Below are positions 1-5,414 of a stretch of 6,412 bases of DNA, piece by piece (position 1 is the stretch's first letter; each line of letters begins with the position of its first letter). This DNA comes from UBA6614 sp002433235 (GTDB lineage: Bacteria > Verrucomicrobiota > Verrucomicrobiia > Limisphaerales > UBA1100), in the NCBI GenBank assembly GCA_002433235.1, contig DJHS01000127.1, positions 1 to 6,412 on the forward strand, written 5' to 3'. The notes beneath the pieces are model-generated. The model ran no database searches. It had not been told where the DNA came from and worked only from the letters and a program-made list of their open reading frames with translations. Made by a program: the position numbers and the translations under genes.

Positions 1-36
1 TTCCGCAACGTGCAGATCATTGAGCTCAAGGAATAA
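1..36 (+). CDS. C-terminal tail of an upstream gene, DUF1080-like (partial)
   Basis: Frame 1 is open from the window edge and ends in TAA at 34-36, giving the 11 residues FRNVQIIELKE. This closely resembles the last beta strand of DUF1080 (3-keto-disaccharide hydrolase / concanavalin-like) proteins, which typically end in something like 'FRNIQIKEL'. Such proteins are abundant in Planctomycetota and Verrucomicrobiota and are often next to Gfo/Idh/MocA oxidoreductases, as here. The stop lies nine bases before the next ATG, so the two genes are probably co-transcribed. Eleven residues are too few for a firm assignment; that a coding frame ends here is more secure than the family name. Confidence 0.5.
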   Translation, partial: FRNVQIIELKE

Positions 37-45
37 CCCGCGGCC

Positions 46-1083
46 ATGCCCCAGCCTGTCAAAGTCGGCCTCGTCACCAACGCCACCGGCGCCCACGTCG
101 GCGCCTACCTTAACGCCCTTCGTGACACCAAGGCCTGCGCGTCCGTAGCCATCGCCGATCCCGACAACCGCTGGGTGGACAGCGCCCGCAAAGTGCTCGG
201 CCCCAAGCTCACCGCCGTGTATCGAGACGCCAAGGCCATGCTTGCCAAGGAACAACCCACCCTAGCGATGGTGACCATGGAGGCCAAGATCGCGCCGACT
301 GCCATCGATGGCGCGCTCGAGGCTGGTTGCCATGTGTTCGCCGAAAAACCCGCCTGCCTAAGCGCTAAGGAATTCGCCCCGCTCATTAACAAGGCTGACA
401 GCAAACACCTGCACGTCATGTTCGCGCTGGCCAACCGGTTGAACCCTGAGTTCATTACCGCGCGGCAGCTCATCGCTGACGGTGTTATCGGCAAGGTCTA
501 CGGCGTCGACGCCCATCTCGTTGCGGATCAAACCCGCCTCACCAATGCCGGTTTCCGCGCCCAATGGTACGCCCAAAAGAAACGCGCCGGCGGCGGACAC
601 CTCGTATGGCTCGGTATCCATTGGCTGGACCTCATCCAAAACCTGACCGGTTCAGACATCACCGAGGTCAACGGCTTCATCGCAAACGTTGGCGGTCAAC
701 CCATCGATATCGAGGACTCCGCCACCGCTACCCTGCGTTTTGATAACGGCACATTGGGCACCTTCACCTCCGGTTACTACCTCAAGCGCGGCTACCACTC
801 CGGCATCAAGGTATGGGGCAGCGAAGGCTGGTTGCACCTCCAGCAAATGCTTGATCAACCGCTCCACTGGCTTTCGAACAAGGGTGAAAACGCCGGTAAA
901 GTGCAGACCTGGAAAGGCAACAAGCAACCTCGCGGCTATACCCCATTCGTCCGCGCCTGTGTTGAAGCCATCGCCAATGATACCGAACCGCCCATCAGCA
1001 ACGCCGACAGCCTTCGGGCTGTGAAGGTGGTTTACGCCATCTACGATGCCGCCGAGCAACGCAAAACCATTCGCCTACCGTAA
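46..1083 (+). CDS. Gfo/Idh/MocA family NAD(P)-dependent oxidoreductase
   Basis: The 345-residue product is of normal family length and has no signal peptide, so it is probably cytosolic. Family members oxidise or reduce sugars, inositols and related polyols with NAD(P). The N-terminal Rossmann part (about 1-125) has a poor dinucleotide loop, TNATGAHVG (11-19), instead of GxGxxG. The EKP motif at 100-102 supplies the expected catalytic lysine K101, followed by the ANRLNP segment (129-134). The C-terminal alpha/beta domain contains GGGHLVWLGIHWLD (182-195), which keeps the GGG, H192 and D195 of the family pattern GGGxLxDxGxHxxD but has W188 where Asp is usual. The C-terminus (about 297-345) is typical of the family. 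ATG at 46 is preceded by AAGGA at 28-32, a weakly placed ribosome binding site inside the end of the upstream gene. The substrate cannot be read from the sequence; a keto-sugar or glycoside role is inferred from the DUF1080-like neighbour. Confidence 0.9.
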   Translation: MPQPVKVGLVTNATGAHVGAYLNALRDTKACASVAIADPDNRWVDSARKVLGPKLTAVYRDAKAMLAKEQPTLAMVTMEAKIAPTAIDGALEAGCHVFAEKPACLSAKEFAPLINKADSKHLHVMFALANRLNPEFITARQLIADGVIGKVYGVDAHLVADQTRLTNAGFRAQWYAQKKRAGGGHLVWLGIHWLDLIQNLTGSDITEVNGFIANVGGQPIDIEDSATATLRFDNGTLGTFTSGYYLKRGYHSGIKVWGSEGWLHLQQMLDQPLHWLSNKGENAGKVQTWKGNKQPRGYTPFVRACVEAIANDTEPPISNADSLRAVKVVYAIYDAAEQRKTIRLP

Positions 1084-1086
1084 TCC

Positions 1087-1593
1087 ATGAAGCATCTCCT
1101 CGCCCTCCTTCTCACCAGCCTCCCGCGCGCAGACGCAGATTGGCCGGTCTATAAATCGCCCGACGGCCAATTCACCATTGCCCTCCCTGGAAAAGTCACC
1201 ATCAAGAAGGCCCAGAACCGTTACCCCTTCGGCCTCGTCACCATCATCGCCCACACGCACACCGCCGACAAGGACACCATCTGGCGCGTCGCCACCCACG
1301 ATTACCTCGCCGCCTTCGTGAAACAAATCACCCCTGCCAAACTCATGGACGTCATGGCCCGCGGCATGGCCAAAAATATCAACGGCAAACTCACCGGCCC
1401 CAAACCCATCCAACACGGCAAGTACGCCGGCGTAGAATTCCAAGCTTCCGGGTCGGATGGATACAAGGTCCACGGTCAACTCTTCACCATTGGCTCCCGA
1501 GTGTATCAACTCACACTCGTCACCAAACCTCTGAATCCGGCTTTGAAACAAACCAAAAAGTTTTTCGGATCGTTTAAGTCAACGACGAATTAA
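1087..1593 (+). CDS. Small secreted PsbP/DUF1795-like protein of unknown function
   Basis: The product has 168 residues. A short signal peptide is visible (K2, hydrophobic 4-12, probable cleavage after ADA at 15-17), so the mature protein is likely exported. The mature part opens with WPVYKSPDGQFTIALPGK (19-36), matching the pattern 'F.s.dG.Fsv.lPgkp' that begins many PsbP/DUF1795-like proteins of Planctomycetota. Near the C-terminus GKYAGVEFQASGSDGYK (111-127), then LFTIGSRVYQLTLV (132-145), fits the later strands of that fold: a 'G.pG.ef' turn and a 'g.rvYql.v' strand. No catalytic residues are evident and no enzymatic role is claimed. The start lies three bases after the oxidoreductase stop with no clear ribosome binding site, suggesting translational coupling and one operon. 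The family link rests on pattern memory and is moderate; a real secreted gene is well supported. Confidence 0.7.
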   Translation: MKHLLALLLTSLPRADADWPVYKSPDGQFTIALPGKVTIKKAQNRYPFGLVTIIAHTHTADKDTIWRVATHDYLAAFVKQITPAKLMDVMARGMAKNINGKLTGPKPIQHGKYAGVEFQASGSDGYKVHGQLFTIGSRVYQLTLVTKPLNPALKQTKKFFGSFKSTTN

Positions 1594-1595
1594 TT

Positions 1596-1609
1596 TCGCT
1601 TTTTTGCGA
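1596..1609 (+). terminator. Weak hairpin just after the plus-strand operon
   Basis: TCGC (1596-1599) and GCGA (1606-1609) can pair across a loop of six T, three bases after the stop of the secreted protein. The stem has only four pairs and the T run sits in the loop rather than after the stem, so this is a poor rho-independent terminator and may do nothing. Confidence 0.15.
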
Positions 1610-1617
1610 TAACACCC

Positions 1618-1631
1618 CCCATGGCCATGGG
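1618..1631. repeat. Perfect 14-bp palindrome in the convergent gap
   Basis: CCCATGGCCATGGG is fully self-complementary with no spacer, and the symmetry stops on both sides. It lies 25 bases after the end of the plus-strand operon. With no loop it is a weak RNA hairpin but could be a protein-binding site. It may also be chance; no second copy was seen in the window. Confidence 0.4.
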
Positions 1632-1665
1632 CACTACCAACGTCCGATTTCTCGAATTATCTTTC

Positions 1666-1689
1666 GTACGGCAATAGCCATTGCCGTGC
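1666..1689. terminator. Hairpin between convergent genes, possible terminator
   Basis: ACGGCAAT (1668-1675) pairs perfectly with ATTGCCGT (1680-1687) around the four-base loop AGCC. A U-G wobble and a G-C pair extend the stem to 1666/1689. It lies 27 bases beyond the stop of the minus-strand sulfatase and about 70 bases beyond the plus-strand operon, where a terminator for either would be expected. Neither side has a clean run of U directly after the stem; on the plus strand AATATTTT starts a few bases later. It could serve as an RNA 3' end structure rather than an intrinsic terminator. Confidence 0.4.
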
Positions 1690-1716
1690 TGACCAATATT
1701 TTCAGGATAAAAATTG

Positions 1717-3102
1717 TTAACGCCCACTCTTTAGGCCCGCCTTGTGCAGGCGCTCGTTGAGGTGCACGTCCAATTGCTCGCGGGTGCGGGCGTGTTTCGG
1801 ATGATTGGCGAGGTTGGTGAATTGGTGCGGGTCGGCCTTCATGTCATACAGCTCGGCGGAGCCGTCTTTGTACCGGAGGTAAGCCCAATCCGCAGTGCGC
1901 AAGCCGTGGTCGCCGCGGTGGAGGGATAACGCCCCGCGCCGGACCGACGCACTGTTGTCCTTAAGCACCGGCACGAGGCTTTGGCCCTGCACCTCAGCGG
2001 GCGTTTTGAGGCCGGCCAAATCAGAAAGTGTTGGGTAAATATCCATTAACTCCGCCAACGCCTTCGATCGGCCGGGCTTGAAGCCGGGGGCGTCGATGAT
2101 TAGCGGCACGCGGGTGACTTCCTCGTGCAAATTCGCCTTCTGCCAAAAACCGTGCTCGCCGAGGTGATAGCCGTGGTCGCTGGTGAACACCACCGCTGTG
2201 CTCTCGCGCAAGCCGAGCCGATCCAGTTCATTTAGGATGCGTCCCACTTGCGCATCCATGAACGCCACCGACGCGTAGTAGCCCGTCCACATCCGCTTTT
2301 GGTTGTCGGGAAATTTGCCGATGGGATTGGTCTCGGACCGTGTGCCGGCCAGCCCGGCTTTCGGGATGTCTTTCACGTCGTCCTTCACCGTCTTGGGCAG
2401 CTTCATTTTCTGCCACGGGTACGGATCGAAAAACTGCTGCGGCGCCACCATCGGATAATGTGGCCGCACCAAGCCCACCGCGAGAAAAAACGGCTTGGCC
2501 TTGTGTTTGCGCAACAGCTCAATCGCCTTGGTGGCCGACTTGTGATCCGGCTGATCCGAGCCATCGCCTTCGTAGCGCACCGTCACAAACATCCGATGCG
2601 GCATGCGTGTGGACTGCCGGTTTTCCGCCGCCGTCGTGAAGATGTTCAGATTCAGGCACGCATATTGCCCCGGCGTGTGCGCCTCCTTGCCGGGCGAGTT
2701 GAAGCGCTCCGTCCATGAGGATGCGATGTCCTGTCCATGCGTGCCCGCGATGATGTCGCCCGGCACACGCATGTGATAAATCTTCCCAACACGCGCGCTG
2801 TACCAGCCGTTCTCGCGAAAGTGCTGCCCAAGATTCACCTTGCCGCCGCCCTGATAACGGCTGTGCATGAACGACATCCGCGACGGCGCACACACCAGCC
2901 CCTGGCAGTACGCCCGCTCAAACACCATCCCTGCCCGCGCCAGCTTGTCGATATTCGGCGTCTTACAAACCTGATCGCCATAACACCCCAGCACACTCGC
3001 CTTGAGATCGTCACTGATAATGAAGAGCACATTTTTGATGGCCGTCGCGGCGGCGGCATTCAGAACCGACACAAATAGAAGCGCGAGAAAAAGCGGTTTC
3101 AT
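1717..3102 (-). CDS. Secreted sulfatase, iduronate-2-sulfatase-like
   Basis: This family hydrolyses sulfate esters using a formylglycine made from Cys; iduronate-2-sulfatase relatives act on sulfated uronic acids of glycosaminoglycan-like polymers. I take the start at 3102 (461 residues), because it gives a clean signal peptide (MKPLFLALLF, then an Ala-rich cleavage region near 17-21). A longer reading from 3171 would run back through the upstream terminator. Visible active-site elements: DD at 31-32 (metal), CAPSR at 71-75 with C71 as the formylglycine precursor, K107 and H110 in GKIYH, H215 in VRPHYP, the metal pair D309-H310 in TSDHGYHLGEHG, and K322. NVLFIISDDL and GLVCAPSRMSF resemble human iduronate-2-sulfatase. 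The segment after CAPSR is short (RYQGGGKVNLGQHF), lacking the longer insert of the human enzyme. The C-terminal subdomain runs to about 455. No ribosome binding site is evident. It follows the ecotin gene but is separated from it by a strong terminator. The precise substrate is unknown. Confidence 0.92.
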   Translation of the reverse strand: MKPLFLALLFVSVLNAAAATAIKNVLFIISDDLKASVLGCYGDQVCKTPNIDKLARAGMVFERAYCQGLVCAPSRMSFMHSRYQGGGKVNLGQHFRENGWYSARVGKIYHMRVPGDIIAGTHGQDIASSWTERFNSPGKEAHTPGQYACLNLNIFTTAAENRQSTRMPHRMFVTVRYEGDGSDQPDHKSATKAIELLRKHKAKPFFLAVGLVRPHYPMVAPQQFFDPYPWQKMKLPKTVKDDVKDIPKAGLAGTRSETNPIGKFPDNQKRMWTGYYASVAFMDAQVGRILNELDRLGLRESTAVVFTSDHGYHLGEHGFWQKANLHEEVTRVPLIIDAPGFKPGRSKALAELMDIYPTLSDLAGLKTPAEVQGQSLVPVLKDNSASVRRGALSLHRGDHGLRTADWAYLRYKDGSAELYDMKADPHQFTNLANHPKHARTREQLDVHLNERLHKAGLKSGR

Positions 3103-3142
3103 GGGAAACCAAAACGTACGTCCAACCGGACAGGATGGACAC

Positions 3143-3178
3143 AAAAAACCGGCCTGTGGTGGCGCTCCCACAGGCCGG
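3143..3178 (-). terminator. Rho-independent terminator after the ecotin gene
   Basis: Read on the minus strand, CCGGCCTGTGG (3178-3168) pairs perfectly with CCACAGGCCGG (3159-3149) around an eight-base loop, followed immediately by TTTTTT (3148-3143). The stem is 11 pairs and G+C-rich. It begins 13 bases after the stop of the ecotin-domain gene, so it should end the transcript that carries the two upstream sulfatases and that gene. It also shows that the following sulfatase needs its own promoter or depends on read-through. Confidence 0.92.
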
Positions 3179-3191
3179 CTGAAAAGTTAGG

Positions 3192-4028
3192 TTAGTTTTT
3201 TGCCGCCTTTTTGGTCTCCGGCGTGGCGCTCCAAATGCGGTAACGCACTTCGGCACCCTTGGGCACGTACACCACGATGGGAATGCGGCTGTTGTAACGA
3301 ATGAGCTGGCTCGGGCCTTGCACGAACTTGTGCACCGGCGGGGTACCGGGCGGCACACCGATGAGGGTGGAGGCCGCGGGGCCGAGTTGCGCCTCGTAAT
3401 AGGTAAAGCCCCAGCCCTTGAGCGGCTTGGCCTCCAGCTTGCCCCCCATGAACATGCGGTTCACGCCGTCGGTATCCATCACCTTGCCGACCACCAATTC
3501 CACCTTGAAGGCGCCCTCTTCAGCGCGTGTCTTGTGCGGCAGCTCGATCACAAACCGCGTCATTCCCTCCGCAGCTTGGGGGAATGCCTTGAGATACTTG
3601 TGGCCGCCTCCCGCCTGCGCCGCGGGCTTGGCCGGGGCCGGTTTCGCGGGCGCTTCGTCAGCCACCTTGTGCACGCGGCCATCGAGCAGATACAGACCCT
3701 CCGCGTGGGCGGGGTGCTTGTACAACGCATCGAAACGGTACACTTGGCCGACCTTCACATCTTTTGCCGGCACCGGCGAAACAATGCGACGCTGACCGAT
3801 CTCCAGCGGCACGACCACGCCGGGCTTCAGATCGCCCTTGGTGACTTTCTGGATTTCGATCCGCAATTGCTCGCGGAAAATCTTTCCGAATGCCGCACCG
3901 CGCCCGACATTGATGCGTTTCTTTTCGGTGACCTTGCCGATGAACTCAAACTTCGGCTCCGGTTTCTTGGCGTTTTGCGCCTGAACACCCATGGCCAATG
4001 CCATGGCAATAATGGTGATGTATTTCAT
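3192..4028 (-). CDS. Secreted ecotin-domain protease inhibitor with extra N-terminal domain
   Basis: Ecotins (MEROPS family I11) are periplasmic dimers that inhibit trypsin-fold serine proteases. With the start at 4028 the product has 278 residues: a signal peptide (MKYITIIAMALAMGVQA, cleavage after 17), an N-terminal domain (about 27-121) I do not recognise, an Ala/Pro/Lys linker (124-141), and an ecotin domain (about 143-268). The match to E. coli ecotin is clear: FPQAAEGMTRFVIEL (149-163), KVELVVG (175-181), GGKLEAKPLKGWGFTYY (195-211), LIRYNSRIPIVVYVP (242-256) and VRYRIW (261-266). The reactive-site loop STLIGVPPG (220-228) aligns with STMMACPDG, placing Leu222 at P1. Both disulfide cysteines of E. 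coli ecotin are absent; the whole mature protein has no Cys. The secondary binding-site residues W206, G207, R244 and N246 are kept. A start at 4079, six bases after the sulfatase stop, would add 17 mostly basic residues and is less likely. Neither start has a ribosome binding site. The N-terminal domain has alternating strands and a VTKGDLKPGVVVPL turn, perhaps a beta-barrel, but that is a guess. Confidence 0.88.
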   Translation of the reverse strand: MKYITIIAMALAMGVQAQNAKKPEPKFEFIGKVTEKKRINVGRGAAFGKIFREQLRIEIQKVTKGDLKPGVVVPLEIGQRRIVSPVPAKDVKVGQVYRFDALYKHPAHAEGLYLLDGRVHKVADEAPAKPAPAKPAAQAGGGHKYLKAFPQAAEGMTRFVIELPHKTRAEEGAFKVELVVGKVMDTDGVNRMFMGGKLEAKPLKGWGFTYYEAQLGPAASTLIGVPPGTPPVHKFVQGPSQLIRYNSRIPIVVYVPKGAEVRYRIWSATPETKKAAKN

Positions 4029-4085
4029 AATGCGTGTTTGACGGTGATTGCGAAGGATACCCTCGCGGCCTCGTGTCATAAAGCT

Positions 4086-5414
4086 TTAGCGCTTGGGCAC
4101 TGCGTCGTTGTCGCGTTTGGCTTCGCTCTGCATGAGGGTGCGGAGGCGGGTGACGGTTTTGGGGTTGGTGGCGGCAAGATTGTTTTGTTCGTTGGGATCC
4201 TTGGCGAGGTTGAACAGCTCAAGCCTCGCCTTGGGGCCGCTGCCGTGGCGGATGAGTTTCCAATCGCCGGCGCGCAATGCCACCGACCGGCCGCCGGGGC
4301 CTTTGGTGTACAGGACACGTGGCGTGGCATCTTTTTGTTCGCCAGTGAGTTGCGGCCAGATATCGATGCCGTTCCACTTGAGATCAGCCTTGGGCTCGTG
4401 GCCGATGAGTTTGCAAAGCGTCGGCATCCAGTCGATGACATGCAGCGGCGCGGTGATTTTGCGCGGCTTGAGCTTCGCCGGCCAATAAACAAATGCCGGC
4501 GTCCGAATGCCGCCCTCGTAAACCTGCCCTTTCTTGCCGCGCAAGGGCGTGTTGAGGCCCACCTTGCGTGCCTTTTCCACCGTGCGCGGGTACGGGCTGC
4601 GCGGGCTGGCGCTGATGTGTCCGCCGTTGTCGGAAAAGAAAATGACCAGCGTGTTGTCGCGTTGGCCGATTCGATCGAGCGCGGCCATGAATTGCCCCAC
4701 GGAATCATCGAGGTGCATCACGCAGGCCGCGAATTGGCGCCGGTCATTGGCGATGTGCTTGCAGCGGTCGAGCCACTTTTGCGGTTCATCAAGCGGCACG
4801 TGCGGCGCGGTGAAAGGCACGTAAGCGAGAAACGGCCCGTCGCGTTTTTGCTCGATGAAGCGCACGGTCTCCTCGGTGATGAGATCGGTGACGTGGCCTT
4901 TCTGTTCGATCAATTCATCATCGCGATGCCACGTCACGGAATACCGGCCGGGCTTGTAAAGGTGGTTCCACGGATTCACCCCGCCCGCCAGCGATCCGTG
5001 CGAGCGCCGAAAACCGAACTGAAGTGGCCCCCATTTCTTCAACGATCCCAAGTGCCATTTGCCGGAGATAAACGTGTCGTACCCGTTCGCCTTTAACACG
5101 CTCGCCAGTGTCTCGGTGCCGAAGGGTAACACCAATTCATTTTGCGCCGAGGTGCATCCGAACCGGCTCCAGTAACGCCCCGTCAGCAACGCCGCGCGCG
5201 TGGGCGTGCACATCGGCGCCACGTAATGCGCGTCCAGCTCCACGCCGGCGCGGCACAGCTTGTCGAGATTGGGCGTCGGAATCTTCGAGCCATGATAACC
5301 CACATCCGCCCAGCCAAGGTCATCGGCCACCACGATGAGGAGGTTGGGCTTCTCCGCCGCCAGCCCAATCAGCGGCATCGCCAAGGCCAAGGCAATGAGG
5401 TGGAGGATTTTCAT
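4086..5414 (-). CDS. Secreted arylsulfatase (arylsulfatase A/B and GALNS-like group)
   Basis: The product is 442 residues from the start at 5414, chosen because it gives a signal peptide (MKILHLIALALAMPLIGLAA, cleavage near 20) and overlaps the preceding stop as ATGA, a classic coupling arrangement. A longer reading from 5555 would add 47 Arg/Pro-rich residues lying over the upstream gene. Active-site elements in order: D31-D32 in VADDLGWADVGYHG, CTPTR at 69-73 with C69 as the formylglycine precursor, K119 and H121 in SGKWHLG, H205 in FTAPHVP, the metal pair D262-N263 in SDNGGH, and K294 in LRGKKGQVYEGGIRTP. The last segment and GHVTDLITEE are typical of the arylsulfatase A/B and N-acetylgalactosamine-6-sulfatase type. 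It carries CTPTR where its right-hand IDS-like neighbour has CAPSR; Thr at that position is common in this group. It probably acts in the periplasm or outside on a sulfated sugar; substrate unknown. Confidence 0.92.
   Translation of the reverse strand: MKILHLIALALAMPLIGLAAEKPNLLIVVADDLGWADVGYHGSKIPTPNLDKLCRAGVELDAHYVAPMCTPTRAALLTGRYWSRFGCTSAQNELVLPFGTETLASVLKANGYDTFISGKWHLGSLKKWGPLQFGFRRSHGSLAGGVNPWNHLYKPGRYSVTWHRDDELIEQKGHVTDLITEETVRFIEQKRDGPFLAYVPFTAPHVPLDEPQKWLDRCKHIANDRRQFAACVMHLDDSVGQFMAALDRIGQRDNTLVIFFSDNGGHISASPRSPYPRTVEKARKVGLNTPLRGKKGQVYEGGIRTPAFVYWPAKLKPRKITAPLHVIDWMPTLCKLIGHEPKADLKWNGIDIWPQLTGEQKDATPRVLYTKGPGGRSVALRAGDWKLIRHGSGPKARLELFNLAKDPNEQNNLAATNPKTVTRLRTLMQSEAKRDNDAVPKR

Noticed and set aside
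1075..1551. A 158-codon minus-strand frame opposite the small secreted protein
   Set aside because: Gly/Val/Asp-rich shadow with no motif; the plus-strand frame has a signal peptide, family-like motifs and operon spacing.
3103..3171. N-terminal extension of the IDS-like sulfatase from an ATG at 3171
   Set aside because: The extra 23 residues are encoded by the terminator stem, loop and U run, and they would bury the signal peptide that begins at 3102.
3655..3695. Short repeated APAKPA units as a possible DNA repeat array
   Set aside because: Only two or so imperfect units, explained as an Ala/Pro/Lys interdomain linker in the ecotin-domain protein.
4076..4708. A 210-codon minus-strand frame within the second sulfatase
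   Set aside because: It is a low-complexity Ala/Arg/Ser/Pro translation of the sulfatase gene in the wrong frame, with no sulfatase motif of its own, so it is not evidence of a frameshift.
3318..5096. A 592-codon open frame on the plus strand, opposite the ecotin-domain gene and the second sulfatase
   Set aside because: Its translation is rich in His, Arg, Leu and Ala without any recognisable domain, and it lies antisense to two genes with clear family motifs. G+C-rich third positions commonly leave such antisense frames open.
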